Counted from the first letter of the stretch, positions 1 to 12,198 are shown. The stretch: DNA of 64,000 nt from Marivita sp. S6314 (GCF_023015985.1 NZ_JALKAO010000003.1:186001-250000), one strand, 5' to 3'. Made by a program: numbers and translations. Notes: generated from the letters alone by a model not told the origin.

Positions 1-896
1 TGAATCTCGTCGATGAACAGAACCGCGTCTTCATGTTCTTCCAGTTCGGTCACAACCGCCTTAAGGCGTTCCTCAAAGTCGCCACGATACCGTGTGCCGG
101 CAAGCAATGCGCCCATGTCGAGCGAGTAGATCGTGGTATTGGCCAGAACCGCAGGGGTTTCACCGGACACGATCTTGCGCGCAAGACCTTCGGCGATCGC
201 GGTTTTGCCAACGCCGGGGTCGCCCACCAGAAGCGGGTTGTTCTTGCGGCGGCGGCACAGCACCTGGATGCAGCGTTCGACTTCGGAATCGCGGCCGATG
301 AGCGGATCAATGTCACCCTCACGCGACTTGGCGTTCAGATCTACACAGTATTTTGCCAGGGCGGATTCTTTCTGTTCGCCCTGCGGTTCCGCGGCCTGCA
401 CCTCTTCCTCGTTTTCGGTGGCACCCGTGACCGGGCGGCTTTCGCCGTAGGCCGGGTTTTTGGCAACACCATGTGCAATGAAGTTGACCGCGTCGTAGCG
501 GGTCATGTCCTGATCTTGCAGGAAATAGGCCGCGTTGCTTTCGCGTTCCGCAAAGATCGCAACCAGCACATTGGCCCCGGTTACTTCGGACCGGCCAGAG
601 CTTTGGACATGGATCGCGGCGCGCTGGATCACGCGCTGGAAGGCGGCGGTTGGCACCGCTTCGGATCCTTCGATGTCTGTCACGAGGTTAGACAGATCGT
701 CATCGATGTAGTCCACCAATGTTGTGCGAAGCTCTTCCGTATCGACGGAACAGGCCTTCATGACGCGCACCGCATCGGGTTCGTCAATCAGCGCCAGCAA
801 CAGGTGTTCCAGCGTCGCAAACTCGTGTGATCGGGAGTTGGCCAGCGCCAACGCCGAGTGAATCGCCTGCTCAAGGGTATTCGAAAATGAAGGCAC
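1..896 (-). CDS. clpA: ATP-dependent Clp protease ATP-binding subunit ClpA, 5' part only
   Basis: AAA+ unfoldase that feeds substrates (including ClpS/N-end-rule substrates) to the ClpP peptidase in the cytoplasm. The frame reads from a GTG at 894-896, preceded by AGGAG about 9 bases upstream, and is open to the window edge, so about 298 codons are visible and the second AAA+ domain is missing. The N-terminal Clp repeat domain begins PSFSNTLEQAIHSALALAN. The first-module Walker A GDPGVGKT lies at about residues 225-232, and a Walker B-like LFIDEIH is the last thing in the window. It is called ClpA rather than ClpB because of its N-domain sequence and the short linker to the first AAA+ domain. 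Confidence 0.95.
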   Translation of the reverse strand, partial: MPSFSNTLEQAIHSALALANSRSHEFATLEHLLLALIDEPDAVRVMKACSVDTEELRTTLVDYIDDDLSNLVTDIEGSEAVPTAAFQRVIQRAAIHVQSSGRSEVTGANVLVAIFAERESNAAYFLQDQDMTRYDAVNFIAHGVAKNPAYGESRPVTGATENEEEVQAAEPQGEQKESALAKYCVDLNAKSREGDIDPLIGRDSEVERCIQVLCRRRKNNPLLVGDPGVGKTAIAEGLARKIVSGETPAVLANTTIYSLDMGALLAGTRYRGDFEERLKAVVTELEEHEDAVLFIDEI

Positions 897-950
897 GAGG
901 GAGTGCTCCTTCTTTCTGCATTGTTCCGCAGGGTACGAAACAACTGTCAT

Positions 951-991
951 CTTATTATTAAAGTGTGGTTGTTACCGGCAAAGCTTCAAGT
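951..991 (-). promoter_or_regulatory. possible clpA promoter
   Basis: Reading leftward, upstream of clpA, there is CTTG (987-990), 18 bases, then CCACAC, followed by an AT-rich TAATAAT stretch (about 951-960). The first arrangement loosely resembles an alphaproteobacterial heat-shock (RpoH) promoter. The TAATAAT could instead be a housekeeping -10. The match is imperfect and no start site is known. Confidence 0.3.
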
Positions 992-1052
992 TTTTTCTTT
1001 GCCTTGACAGGTCACAACCGCGGGATTGGTGGCACCAGAGACTCAATTTGGG

Positions 1053-1820
1053 TCAGAAGTGGTCTTTCCGGGTCCGGATTTCAGCAAAAACATCAACCGG
1101 ATCTTCACCGATCATGTCGAGTTGCGCTTGAATTTCAGGGTCAGCGGCGCGCAGGAACGGGTTGGTTGCCAGTTCTTCGGCCAAAGTGCTGGGGACAGTG
1201 GGCTCGTTCCTGTCCCGTGCAGAATTTATGCGCGCGATGCGGTCTTTCAAGTCCGCGTTGTCCGGATCAATGGTGATGGCGAATTTTGCATTTGCCTGCG
1301 TGTACTCGTGTCCGGAGCAAATCACCGTGTCCGGATCGAGGGCTGCAAGCTTTTGCAGACTGTCCCACATTTGCGGCGCGGTGCCTTCAAAAAGCCGTCC
1401 GCATCCCAGCGCCATCAAGCTGTCTGCGGTGAAAGCATAGCCCGATCCGGGCAGCGAAAAGGCAATATGTCCGTTTGTGTGCCCCGAGACGTCCAGAACG
1501 GTCACCTCTTCGCCTCCGAACATAAAGACATCGCCGTCCGCGACCTCGCGGTTCAGTGGCGGCAGGCGATGAATGTCTGCGGTTGCGCCGGTGACCTTGG
1601 CATCATGCGCCGCCAAAAGACCGTCAACGCCGCCGATGTGGTCGTGATGGTGGTGGGTCAGCCAGATCTCGGTCAAAGACCATCCGCGTTTCGACAGTTC
1701 GGCAAGAATGGGGTCTGCCTCGGGCACATCGATGCAGGCAGTTGCGCCGCTTTTGGCGTCGTGCAGAAGATAGGTGTAATTGTCGGAAAGTGCAGGGATC
1801 GTGACAAGTTCGAGAGGCAT
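1053..1820 (-). CDS. gloB: hydroxyacylglutathione hydrolase (glyoxalase II)
   Basis: Hydrolyses S-D-lactoylglutathione to D-lactate and glutathione, the second step of methylglyoxal detoxification. It is a metallo-beta-lactamase-fold enzyme of 255 residues, the usual length for the family. The binuclear metal motif THHHHDH is at residues 55-61, with the further ligand region SGHTNGH at about 112-118 and a C-terminal CSGHEYT segment typical of glyoxalase II. The start at 1820 (MPLELVTIP) is chosen because the frame extends upstream only into sequence unlike the family. It is divergent from the methyltransferase gene, with a 76-base shared promoter region. Confidence 0.95.
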   Translation of the reverse strand: MPLELVTIPALSDNYTYLLHDAKSGATACIDVPEADPILAELSKRGWSLTEIWLTHHHHDHIGGVDGLLAAHDAKVTGATADIHRLPPLNREVADGDVFMFGGEEVTVLDVSGHTNGHIAFSLPGSGYAFTADSLMALGCGRLFEGTAPQMWDSLQKLAALDPDTVICSGHEYTQANAKFAITIDPDNADLKDRIARINSARDRNEPTVPSTLAEELATNPFLRAADPEIQAQLDMIGEDPVDVFAEIRTRKDHF

Positions 1821-1896
1821 GGCGTTTTCAACTTTCGCGGTTACAGTTGCGGCGAGCGCGTTTTGCTGACCTTGGCCGAACAGAACGGAGGCCGCA

Positions 1897-2661
1897 ATGC
1901 ACCTTGATGTGCAGACCTTGCACAACTTCTATTACCGAAGCGCCATCGGTCGTGTGGCGCAGCGCGTGGTTCGGGATCAGGTGCAGGCGTTCTGGCCGGA
2001 GGCGAAGAACGAAACGCTGGGTGGATTCGGCTTTGCAGTGCCTTTGCTGCGCCCGTATCTGAAGGATGCGCGGCGGATCATTGGGTTGATGCCCGCACAG
2101 CAGGGTGTGATGCACTGGCCTGCGGAATTGCCGAACGTGTCGGTGCTGTGCGAAGAAACGCTTTGGCCGGTGGAAAATGACCGGTTCGATAAGCTGGTCC
2201 TGATGCACGGGCTTGAGACGTCAGAGCGCCAGTCAGCGCTGCTCGACGAATGCTGGCGGGTTCTGGCGCCGGGGGCAAAGGGGCTGTTCATTGTTCCGAA
2301 CCGGTCGGGGCTTTGGGCGCGGTCTGATGAGACGCCGTTTGGCTATGGCCGCCCCTATTCGATGGGGCAGCTTGAGGCACAGCTCAAGGCGCATCATTTC
2401 GAACCGCGCCGCCACACGGCTGTACTGTATCAGCCACCCTCGACCCGCCGCTTTTGGATGAAGACCGGACCGTTCTGGGAAAAGATGGGGCGCAGTGTGT
2501 CTGCGTTCGTGGCAGGTGGGTTGTTCATGGTGGAGGTGACGAAGATCCATCCCAAACCAAGCGGGACGCGGGCCACAAACCGTGTGCTGAACCCGCTGGG
2601 CAATCTGGTGCCGTCGCCATCGTCCAAACCGGCGCGTGCGCGGATGCCGACACCGTCGTAG
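1897..2661 (+). CDS. class I SAM-dependent methyltransferase, substrate unknown
   Basis: A 254-residue protein with a Rossmann-type methyltransferase core. The segment [20 protein letters not shown], followed by [18 protein letters not shown], corresponds to motifs around the strand-4/strand-5 region of UbiE-type enzymes. The N-terminal glycine-rich SAM loop is weak. The C-terminus is a Pro/Ser/Arg-rich tail ([16 protein letters not shown]). It is divergent from gloB, an arrangement I believe is frequent in Rhodobacterales, but no functional link is evident from sequence. The substrate cannot be named. Confidence 0.8.
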   Translation: MHLDVQTLHNFYYRSAIGRVAQRVVRDQVQAFWPEAKNETLGGFGFAVPLLRPYLKDARRIIGLMPAQQGVMHWPAELPNVSVLCEETLWPVENDRFDKLVLMHGLETSERQSALLDECWRVLAPGAKGLFIVPNRSGLWARSDETPFGYGRPYSMGQLEAQLKAHHFEPRRHTAVLYQPPSTRRFWMKTGPFWEKMGRSVSAFVAGGLFMVEVTKIHPKPSGTRATNRVLNPLGNLVPSPSSKPARARMPTPS

Positions 2662-3088
2662 TCGTGGCTGCACCCGTGCGGGTCGGGATGTGCGTTCATA
2701 TTCGCGACCGTGCGCCTCATTCTCTGCACGCGCAGGGGTTGAGATGCTGTGCGCCGGATCGCGTTCTGGCCCTGTGTCACGGGCCACAGGGGATGCGGAT
2801 CGTTTAAAACGGATTCCGGCTGGTTCGCGCTAACAGGAATCGCAAAAGGCGACAAAACTGGTCAGCTTGGCGCAATTTCCTTGCGCGCATTCCGTCGCAC
2901 TTCGCGTTAACCCCTTGTAAATAAGGAAAATGGCGACTTTTCCTAATTCATCATACCGTGTTGCGGGCTTTGAAAGCCTCTGCTACATCCGCGCTGATTT
3001 CTATGCCATACGGCATTCGCCAAACTGAACACACCTCTGACCACCGGTGATTACGGGGGCTCGGAGGCAAACTAGCGGAAGGGTGGAC
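2662..3088. other. intergenic region upstream of the ATP synthase operon
   Basis: About 430 bases without a convincing gene on either strand; short frames here lack ribosome sites and family resemblance. The right half (about 2880-3060) turns AT-richer than its surroundings and must hold the atpHAGDC promoter(s). I see no clear -35/-10 pair that I would defend. The one distinct structure is an inverted repeat at 2924-2944, listed separately. Confidence 0.6.
2924..2944. promoter_or_regulatory. inverted repeat in the atp promoter region
   Basis: Perfect 7-base arms AGGAAAA and TTTTCCT separated by TGGCGAC, about 145 bases before the atpH start. The geometry (21 bases, arms centred 14 apart) suits a dimeric regulator's operator, but no regulator can be named. 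Confidence 0.3.
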
Positions 3089-3649
3089 GTGTCTGAATCA
3101 GCATCCATTTCCTCTGGCATTGCAGACCGCTATGCCATGGCCGTCTTTGACCTGGCCAAAGAGGGTAAAGAGCTCGACAAGCTTGAATCCAACCTCGACG
3201 ACCTGTCGGCAGCGCTGTCTAGCAGCGCCGATCTGAGAGACCTGATCCATTCGCCCATCTACAGCCGCGATGCACAATCGAAAGCGATTTCAGCTGTCGC
3301 GGCCAAGATGGGTCTGACAAAGACAATGCAGAACGTGCTGGCGCTGATGGCGTCTAAGCGTCGTCTGTTTGTTCTGCCCCAGATGGTGGCACGCCTGCGC
3401 GACCTGATCGCGGAAGAAAAGGGCGAAGTGACGGCAGACGTTGCCTCTGCCGTAAAGCTCTCCGCGGCCCAGGCAAAGGAACTCGCCAAGACGCTGAAAG
3501 CGAAAATTGGCAAAGACGTTAAGATCAATGCGACCGTTGATGAAAGCCTCATCGGCGGTCTTGTCGTTAAAGTGGGCTCGAAGATGATCGACACGTCGAT
3601 CCGCTCCAAGCTCAACTCCCTCCAGAATGCAATGAAAGAGGTCGGATAA
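3089..3649 (+). CDS. atpH: F1F0 ATP synthase delta subunit
   Basis: Stator subunit linking the F1 head to the peripheral stalk of ATP synthase at the inner membrane. It has 186 residues, normal for the family, and begins (V)[20 protein letters not shown], the conserved N-terminal region of delta/OSCP. The GTG at 3089 is preferred over an upstream ATG at 3047 because it follows GGAAGGGTG at good spacing and matches family starts; a GTG two codons earlier is a minor alternative. First gene of atpHAGDC; its TAA directly abuts the atpA ATG. Confidence 0.95.
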   Translation: MSESASISSGIADRYAMAVFDLAKEGKELDKLESNLDDLSAALSSSADLRDLIHSPIYSRDAQSKAISAVAAKMGLTKTMQNVLALMASKRRLFVLPQMVARLRDLIAEEKGEVTADVASAVKLSAAQAKELAKTLKAKIGKDVKINATVDESLIGGLVVKVGSKMIDTSIRSKLNSLQNAMKEVG

Positions 3650-5188
3650 ATGGGTATCCAAGCAGCCGAAATTTCTGCGATCCTTAAGGAGCAGATCAAG
3701 AACTTCGGGCAGGACGCCGAAGTCACCGAGGTGGGCCGCGTCCTTTCCGTTGGTGACGGTATCGCGCGTGTTCATGGCCTCGATAACATTCAGGCCGGTG
3801 AAATGGTCGAATTCCCCGGCGGAATTCGCGGCATGGCGCTGAACCTTGAATCCGACAACGTCGGTATCGTTATCTTCGGGTCCGACCGGGACATCAAAGA
3901 AGGCGACACCGTCAAGCGTACAAACGCGATTGTGGACGTGCCGGTTGGTGACGCTCTGCTGGGTCGTGTTGTGGACGGTCTGGGCAACCCGATTGACGGC
4001 AAGGGTCCGATTGCAACAACCGAACGCTCCATCGCGGATGTAAAAGCGCCGGGCATCATCCCGCGTAAGTCGGTTCACGAGCCGATGGCAACTGGCCTTA
4101 AGGCCGTCGACTCCATGATCCCGATTGGTCGTGGCCAGCGAGAGCTGATCATTGGTGACCGTCAGACCGGTAAAACCGCCGTTGCTCTGGACGCGATCCT
4201 GAACCAGAAATCCTATAACGACGCAGCCGGCGATGACGAGAGCAAGAAGCTCTACTGCATCTACGTTGCGATTGGTCAGAAGCGTTCGACTGTGGCGCAG
4301 CTGGTGAAAAAGCTCGAAGAGAGCGGCGCGATTGAATATTCCATCGTGGTTGCTGCGACAGCGTCCGATCCGGCGCCTCTGCAGTTCCTTGCACCTTACG
4401 CTGCAACGTCCATGGCCGAGCACTTCCGTGACAATGGCCGCCACGCGCTGATCATCTATGATGACCTGTCCAAGCAGGCCGTTGCCTATCGCCAGATGTC
4501 CCTGCTTCTGCGTCGCCCACCGGGCCGTGAAGCGTATCCGGGTGACGTTTTCTACCTCCACTCGCGCCTGCTGGAACGCTCCGCGAAGCTGGGCGAAGAT
4601 CACGGGTCTGGTTCCTTGACGGCTCTGCCGGTCATTGAAACCCAGGGTGGTGACGTTTCCGCGTTTATTCCGACAAACGTGATTTCGATCACCGACGGTC
4701 AGATCTTCCTTGAAACCGAACTCTTCTACCAAGGTATCCGCCCGGCGGTGAACACTGGTCTGTCGGTGTCTCGTGTGGGGTCTTCGGCGCAAACCAAGGC
4801 GATGTCTTCGGTTGCAGGTCCGGTGAAACTGTCGCTGGCTCAGTACCGCGAAATGGCCGCGTTCGCGCAGTTCGGGTCCGATCTTGATGCCTCCACCCAG
4901 CAGTTGCTGGCCCGTGGTGCGCGTCTGACCGAACTGATGAAGCAGCCACAGTATTCGCCGCTGACCAACGCCGAGATCGTTTGCGCGATTTTCGCAGGCA
5001 CCAACGGTTACCTTGATAAAGTCGAAGTGTCCGATGTGGGCCGCTTTGAGGCCGGTATGCTCGCGCATCTGCGTGGCAAGCATCAGGACCTGCTCGACGA
5101 TATCACCAATAACGACCGTAAGGTGAAGGGCGAGCTGGCTGACAAGATCAAGGCCGCGCTGGACGAATACGCCGCTGACTTCTCGTAA
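3650..5188 (+). CDS. atpA: F1F0 ATP synthase alpha subunit
   Basis: Non-catalytic nucleotide-binding subunit of the F1 hexamer. It has 512 residues, with the beta-barrel domain first, Walker A GDRQTGKT at residues 169-176, and a Walker B region [11 protein letters not shown] near 265. The alpha signature region ([18 protein letters not shown]) is present. Full length and uninterrupted. It starts immediately after atpH with no intergenic base, so translation is probably coupled. The F0 genes are not in this window, as expected for alphaproteobacteria, where F1 and F0 operons are separate. Confidence 0.99.
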   Translation: MGIQAAEISAILKEQIKNFGQDAEVTEVGRVLSVGDGIARVHGLDNIQAGEMVEFPGGIRGMALNLESDNVGIVIFGSDRDIKEGDTVKRTNAIVDVPVGDALLGRVVDGLGNPIDGKGPIATTERSIADVKAPGIIPRKSVHEPMATGLKAVDSMIPIGRGQRELIIGDRQTGKTAVALDAILNQKSYNDAAGDDESKKLYCIYVAIGQKRSTVAQLVKKLEESGAIEYSIVVAATASDPAPLQFLAPYAATSMAEHFRDNGRHALIIYDDLSKQAVAYRQMSLLLRRPPGREAYPGDVFYLHSRLLERSAKLGEDHGSGSLTALPVIETQGGDVSAFIPTNVISITDGQIFLETELFYQGIRPAVNTGLSVSRVGSSAQTKAMSSVAGPVKLSLAQYREMAAFAQFGSDLDASTQQLLARGARLTELMKQPQYSPLTNAEIVCAIFAGTNGYLDKVEVSDVGRFEAGMLAHLRGKHQDLLDDITNNDRKVKGELADKIKAALDEYAADFS

Positions 5189-5200
5189 GGAGGCTGGGCA

Positions 5201-7523
<2,323 letters not shown>

Positions 7524-7575
7524 ATCGCAAAAAGGGTGTGGGTCCGACCCGCACCCGATGTGAACGGAGAACCAC

Positions 7576-8010
7576 ATGGCAGATACCATGCAATTCGATC
7601 TGGTCAGCCCCGAACGCAGCCTGATGTCTACTCAGGTCAAGTCGGTGCAGATCCCGGGTGCGGATGGCGATATGACCGCCATGCCAAACCACGCGCCGCT
7701 GATCACGACGCTGCGTCCGGGCATCCTGACGGTGGAAACCGAAACCGGCACCGAAGAGTTCGTTGTCACCGGTGGGTTTGCCGAGCTGGGCGAAAGCCTG
7801 TCCGTTCTGGCCGAACGTGCCGTGCCCAAGGCAGAGGTTGATCAGGCCGCTTACGAGGCGATGGTCGACGAAGCGCATGCGGCGTACCAGCAGGTCAAGG
7901 AAACGTTCAAGAACGAGCCCGGACCAGTGGACGACGCAGTCAAGCTTTTGTCCGACATGGTCGCCATTGGCGGACATATCGGTCTGTCCCCGAAACAACC
8001 ATCGCTGTAA
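7576..8010 (+). CDS. atpC: F1F0 ATP synthase epsilon subunit
   Basis: Rotor-associated regulatory subunit of F1. It has 144 residues. The N-terminal beta-sandwich ([14 protein letters not shown]... [14 protein letters not shown]) is complete and typical; the C-terminal helical part ends in a short Gly/Pro tail. Last gene of the operon, 52 bases after atpD, with GGAG before the ATG and a strong intrinsic terminator about 27 bases downstream. Confidence 0.97.
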   Translation: MADTMQFDLVSPERSLMSTQVKSVQIPGADGDMTAMPNHAPLITTLRPGILTVETETGTEEFVVTGGFAELGESLSVLAERAVPKAEVDQAAYEAMVDEAHAAYQQVKETFKNEPGPVDDAVKLLSDMVAIGGHIGLSPKQPSL

Positions 8011-8036
8011 ACGCGATTTCGTTTCCAAAGATCAAA

Positions 8037-8061
8037 GCCTCGCAGCAGTGCGGGGCTTTTT
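8037..8061 (+). terminator. intrinsic terminator of the atp operon
   Basis: Eight-base stem GCCTCGCA / TGCGGGGC (one T-G pair) closing a GCAG loop, followed by TTTTTCGTTTT. Confidence 0.92.
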
Positions 8062-8120
8062 CGTTTTGTTCTGCGCCCCGCATCCGCTATGCCATCGCGG
8101 GGCGTTTCGAAGGTCGGTAG

Positions 8121-8471
8121 ATGCAGATCGTAAACAGTGCGCGTGTAGGGATTGCTCAGGGGTCGGTTGACCTGTTTTCCGACTTCGAGGAAGGCGGAGA
8201 CATGTGGACCGGCGAAGGATCGCGGTCGCGCAGCCAATGGATCGCGTTCGAGCAGCCTTTTTCGGCCCCTCCGGCGGTGCATGTGTCGTTGACCTTGTGG
8301 GACATGGACAGCGCCCACAACGTCCGCGCGGATCTGAAGGCTGAAAACGTGACCGAAGCCGGGTTCGACGCCGTGTTTCGGACCTGGAAGGACACCCGCG
8401 TCGCGCGCGTGCGGATATCATGGTTGGCGGTCGGAGCCGTGTCCGGCGAAGATGATTGGGACGTGATCTGA
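8121..8471 (+). CDS. H-type lectin domain protein
   Basis: A 116-residue protein whose residues about 38-105 match the H-type lectin pattern: SRSQWIAFEQPFSAPPAVHV, then LTLWDMD, then NVTEAGFDAVFRTWKDT, then a RISWLAVG strand. In animals and slime moulds such domains bind N-acetylgalactosamine; in bacteria the ligand is unknown. No signal peptide or membrane segment, so it appears cytoplasmic unless exported by other means. ATG at 8121 follows GAAGG. It sits alone after the atp terminator, convergent with argE. Confidence 0.8.
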   Translation: MQIVNSARVGIAQGSVDLFSDFEEGGDMWTGEGSRSRSQWIAFEQPFSAPPAVHVSLTLWDMDSAHNVRADLKAENVTEAGFDAVFRTWKDTRVARVRISWLAVGAVSGEDDWDVI

Positions 8472-8482
8472 CGCTTTGGACG

Positions 8483-9637
8483 TCAAAGACGCTCTGCCAG
8501 CCGTTCCAGCATTCGGACGCAGTGTTCAAGTTGATCAACCGCGACGTATTCATCCGCCTTGTGCGCCTGCTCGATCGATCCCGGACCGCAAACAACGACA
8601 TCCATGCCAATCGACTGGAAGATCCCCGCTTCGGTGCCAAACGCGACAAGGTCTGATGTGTTGGAGCCTGTCAGTTCCGATACGATCCGTCTGGCCTCGT
8701 TTTCGCTGGTCGGGACAAGACCTGCGACCTCTCCGATGGTTTCTGTCACGATGGTCGCATCGGGATGCACCGCTTGCATTTGCGGAAGCAGGGTTTCGTC
8801 GCAAAACCGTTGCAGGCTGTGTTTGACGTGATCCGCATCACTGATCTGGACCGGGCGCATTTCCCAATCCACCTGTGCGGTCGGCGCGATGACATTATGC
8901 GCCACGCCCCCGGTCAGCGCGCCGACATTGACGGTGGTCCAAGGGGGATCAAACCGGCTGTCCGTTGGCGCGCGCTGACGCAAGTCGTCCTTTAGCGACA
9001 GCAGGTGGCTGACATAGCGCACGGCGTATTCCACCGCGTTGACACCGTGATCCGGCAGCGACCCGTGACCGGGCAATCCGGTGAACCGGGTGGTGTATTC
9101 ATAGCACCCCTTGTGCCCGTCAATGATGCGCATCTTGGTGGGTTCACCGACAATCGCGACACCCGGCGTCACGCCCCGCTCTTGCAGCACCTGTGCCAGA
9201 TGCTGCGCACCAAGACAGCCGGTCTCTTCGTCGTAAGTGAAGGAGAAATGCAAAGGGCGGGCGCCGACGCGTTCTGCGTAAAGCGGCGCCAGCGCAAGTG
9301 TTGCCGCGATAAAGCCTTTCATATCGCAGGCGCCACGTCCATAAAGCCGACCGTCCCGTTGCACCATTTCAAACGGATCACTTGACCAGTCCTGATCCGT
9401 GACCGGAACCACGTCACTGTGCCCGGACAAAAGGATCCCGCCATCGGTTTCGGGTCCAAGCGTTGCAAACAGGTTGGCCTTTCGCCCACAGGGCGACGAG
9501 ATCACATCGCATTTGGCCCCTGCGTCCTGCAGCAGACTGGCCATGTAGACAATCATGTCGAGGTTGCTGTCTGCGGACACAGTGGGGAAAGCGATCAGAT
9601 CGCGCAGGATGGCGATGCTGCGATCCAGAGGCGTCAC
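8483..9637 (-). CDS. argE: M20-family deacetylase, ArgE type (acetylornithine or N-acetyl-diaminobutyrate deacetylase)
   Basis: Zinc-dependent amidohydrolase of 384 residues. Metal-site motifs are visible from the chosen start: SGHSDVVPV (His73), GACDMKG (Asp105) and TYDEETGCLGA (Glu137/138), typical of ArgE. By family it releases acetate from N2-acetylornithine. The start is the GTG at 9637, which overlaps the stop of the upstream M24 gene by GTGA, so the two are translationally coupled. That neighbour is an ectoine-hydrolase type enzyme whose product, N-acetyl-2,4-diaminobutyrate, is one carbon shorter than acetylornithine, so this copy may serve ectoine breakdown rather than arginine synthesis. 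Confidence 0.85.
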   Translation of the reverse strand: MTPLDRSIAILRDLIAFPTVSADSNLDMIVYMASLLQDAGAKCDVISSPCGRKANLFATLGPETDGGILLSGHSDVVPVTDQDWSSDPFEMVQRDGRLYGRGACDMKGFIAATLALAPLYAERVGARPLHFSFTYDEETGCLGAQHLAQVLQERGVTPGVAIVGEPTKMRIIDGHKGCYEYTTRFTGLPGHGSLPDHGVNAVEYAVRYVSHLLSLKDDLRQRAPTDSRFDPPWTTVNVGALTGGVAHNVIAPTAQVDWEMRPVQISDADHVKHSLQRFCDETLLPQMQAVHPDATIVTETIGEVAGLVPTSENEARRIVSELTGSNTSDLVAFGTEAGIFQSIGMDVVVCGPGSIEQAHKADEYVAVDQLEHCVRMLERLAERL

Positions 9638-10824
9638 TGTACGTCCTTGATGAACAGCTTGCGGGGCAGGGTGCACAGTGCCTCTGCCGAGCCGTCCTCG
9701 GTAATGAGGATGGTCTCGGTTGTCTCCAGCCCCCACGTGTCCATCCAAAGCGCGGGCATGAAGTGAAACGTCATCCCCGGTTGCAGGACGGTCTCATCCT
9801 CGGCCCGGATCGACGCGGTGCGTTCGCCCCAGTCCGGTGGGTAACTGAGTCCGATGGGATACCCGCACCGGCCTTCGCGATGGATGCCGTGTTTCTTGAG
9901 CACGTCGATAAACGCATTGGCAATGTCACAGGTGCGGTTGCCTGCGCGGGCGGCGTTTAAACCTGCCTCGATCCCTTCAAGCTGCGCCTGTTCGGCGTTC
10001 AGCATGTCCTGTGGTGGTGTGCCCAGAAACACGGTTCGGCACAAAGGCGCGTGGTAGCGGCGATAGCAGCCGGACAGTTCAAAGAACGTGGCTTCGCCTT
10101 CGCGCATTGCATCCCCGTTCCATGTCAGATGGGCAGCTGTCGCGTCGAGCCCGGACGGCGTCAAGGGTACGATTGCGGGGTAATCGCCCCAGATGTCGTC
10201 CACACCCGTGATCCCGGCGTGAAAGATGTCGGCCACCAGATCGTTCTTGCGCACGCCGGGCGCGGCGCGGTCGATGGCGGTTTGCATGACTTTTTCCGAG
10301 ATTCGGGCCGCCTTGCGGATAAAGCTGAGCTCCTCATCCGACTTGACCAGCCGCTGCCAATTCACCAGTGCCGTTGCATCAATAAACGTCGCATTGGGCA
10401 GCTCTTCGGTCAGAACGGCGTGAGCCTTGGCAGAATAGTAATAATTCTCCATCTCGACACCGATGCGCCCGTGATCAAGGCCAAGCGCACCAAGATGGCT
10501 GGCAAGATCCTGCATCGGATGGCGCACCGTCGATTGCACGTAGTGATCGCCATACCCAAGAATGTTGTCATGCGACATCCAGCAGGTCCGTCGCCCGCCC
10601 AGCATGTCCATATGGCGACCCCACCAGATCGGCTCCCCCTCCATCCGCAACAGAACACCTTGGTGCACGTAGAAGGACCAGCCGTCATACCCGGTCAGCC
10701 ACGCCTGATTGGACGGGTCGGTGACGAACATCGCGTCCAGACCGGCATCCTGCATCGCAGCCCGCGTCAGGGCGATACGGCGGTCATATTCAGCTTGCGT
10801 GAACGGTGCAGGTCCGGTGGGCAT
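9634..10824 (-). CDS. doeA: M24-family hydrolase of the DoeA/EutD (ectoine hydrolase) type
   Basis: A 396-residue pita-bread-fold protein. The segments DPSNQAWLTGYDGWSFYVHQ, HDNILGYGDHYVQST, GDYPAIVPLTPSG and SYPPDWGERT resemble ectoine hydrolase as I recall it. In the usual metal-site region it reads FELSGCYRRYHAPLCRT, where aminopeptidase P has Asp ligands, so it is likely a creatinase-like, metal-independent enzyme. The expected reaction is opening of the ectoine ring to N-acetyl-L-2,4-diaminobutyrate. Start at 10824 (MPTGPAPFTQAEYD). First of a two-gene unit with argE (4-base overlap). Ectoine importers and the rest of the doe/eut genes are not in the window, so Xaa-Pro dipeptidase remains possible. 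Confidence 0.72.
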   Translation of the reverse strand: MPTGPAPFTQAEYDRRIALTRAAMQDAGLDAMFVTDPSNQAWLTGYDGWSFYVHQGVLLRMEGEPIWWGRHMDMLGGRRTCWMSHDNILGYGDHYVQSTVRHPMQDLASHLGALGLDHGRIGVEMENYYYSAKAHAVLTEELPNATFIDATALVNWQRLVKSDEELSFIRKAARISEKVMQTAIDRAAPGVRKNDLVADIFHAGITGVDDIWGDYPAIVPLTPSGLDATAAHLTWNGDAMREGEATFFELSGCYRRYHAPLCRTVFLGTPPQDMLNAEQAQLEGIEAGLNAARAGNRTCDIANAFIDVLKKHGIHREGRCGYPIGLSYPPDWGERTASIRAEDETVLQPGMTFHFMPALWMDTWGLETTETILITEDGSAEALCTLPRKLFIKDVQ

Positions 10825-11087
10825 GTTCGTTGGTCCTTGGCATGGTGATGGACGTGCCTGATCGTCCGTCGGAAACCAATTTGGATCAAGCGGCTTCATT
10901 GAACCCCGAAGACAGAGCCCGCGTTGCGCCAACCACGACATGTCGCGTCGCAAAAATGCGACTTGGATGAAATGCGTGTGGAGCCAAAGCTGGGTGGACC
11001 CGCGCGGATCAAGGCTGGGACATGCAGAAAAGCGCCGAACCATGGGGTTCGACGCGTCTTCAAGGGTCATCAGTGGAGCGGATTGCC

Positions 11088-12098
11088 TTACAGAAGGCCT
11101 TCGTAAATCGGGCCCAGTGTATTGGTTTCAAACAGCGATGACACGGATGTGCCGTTCCAGATGTTGAGGATCGCTTGCGCAAACATCGGGGCTGTTGGCA
11201 CGATGCGAATGTTCTTGGCGTTGGCGACTGCTTCGGTTGCTTCGATGCTGTCGGTGATGACAAGCGATTTCATCACCGAATTCGTGACCCGTTCGACCGC
11301 TGGTCCGGACAGCACGCCGTGTGTGATGTAGGAATGCACTTCGGTGGCCCCGTGTTCCATCAGCACCTCGGCCGCCTTGCACAAGGTTCCTGCGGTGTCG
11401 CAGATGTCGTCGACAATGATGCACTTCTTGTCTTTGACGCTCCCAATCACCGTCATTTCGGCGACTTCGCCCGGCTTTTCGCGGCGTTTGTCCACGATGG
11501 ACAGCGGCGCGTTGATCCGCTTGGCCAGTTCCCGCGCGCGGGCCACGCCGCCGACATCCGGGGACACGACCATGATTTCCGACGTATCACCGTCAAACTG
11601 CTTGAGGATATCCAAAGCAAAGATCGGCGACGCATAAAGGTTGTCGACCGGCATGTCGAAGAAGCCCTGGATCTGCGTGGCGTGCAGGTCCATCGTCAGA
11701 ACGCGTTCGATCCCGGCTTCGGCGATCATGTTGGCCACCAGCTTGGCGGTGATGGGCGTGCGCGCCTTGGTGCGGCGGTCCTGACGGGCATAGCCGAAAT
11801 AGGGGATCACGGCCGTGATGCGCGCGGCCGATGACCGGCGCAGCGCGTCGGACATGATCAGCAGTTCCATCAGGTTGTCATTGGCCGGGTTCGAGGTTGG
11901 CTGGATGATGAACATATCCTCGCCACGGACGTTTTCGTACACCTCGACGAAGACCTCCTGATCGTTAAAGCGTTCGACACGGGCATCAACCAATCCGACA
12001 GACATCCCGCGATACATCGTCATGCGTCGTGCGATGCCCGTGGCGAGCGGCATATTGGCATTGCCAGAGATCAGTTTGGGTTCATCGATGGACGGCAT
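11088..12098 (-). CDS. prs: ribose-phosphate pyrophosphokinase (PRPP synthase)
   Basis: Transfers pyrophosphate from ATP to ribose 5-phosphate to give PRPP for nucleotide, histidine and tryptophan synthesis. It has 336 residues. Class I signatures are present: [19 protein letters not shown], the flexible loop [21 protein letters not shown], and the PRPP-binding [14 protein letters not shown]. The start at 12098 follows GGAG at about 8 bases and gives the family's usual beginning ([15 protein letters not shown]). Divergent from the DsbA-like isomerase gene. Confidence 0.97.
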   Translation of the reverse strand: MPSIDEPKLISGNANMPLATGIARRMTMYRGMSVGLVDARVERFNDQEVFVEVYENVRGEDMFIIQPTSNPANDNLMELLIMSDALRRSSAARITAVIPYFGYARQDRRTKARTPITAKLVANMIAEAGIERVLTMDLHATQIQGFFDMPVDNLYASPIFALDILKQFDGDTSEIMVVSPDVGGVARARELAKRINAPLSIVDKRREKPGEVAEMTVIGSVKDKKCIIVDDICDTAGTLCKAAEVLMEHGATEVHSYITHGVLSGPAVERVTNSVMKSLVITDSIEATEAVANAKNIRIVPTAPMFAQAILNIWNGTSVSSLFETNTLGPIYEGLL

Positions 12099-12198
12099 GG
12101 GGAAAGCTCCGTGAGTCATTTTGGCAGATTCGCGACGTTGCGCTCGCCTTAGCATGGGCCTACCGTTCCGCAAAGGATACACGCTGAAAGGGTGCCGG

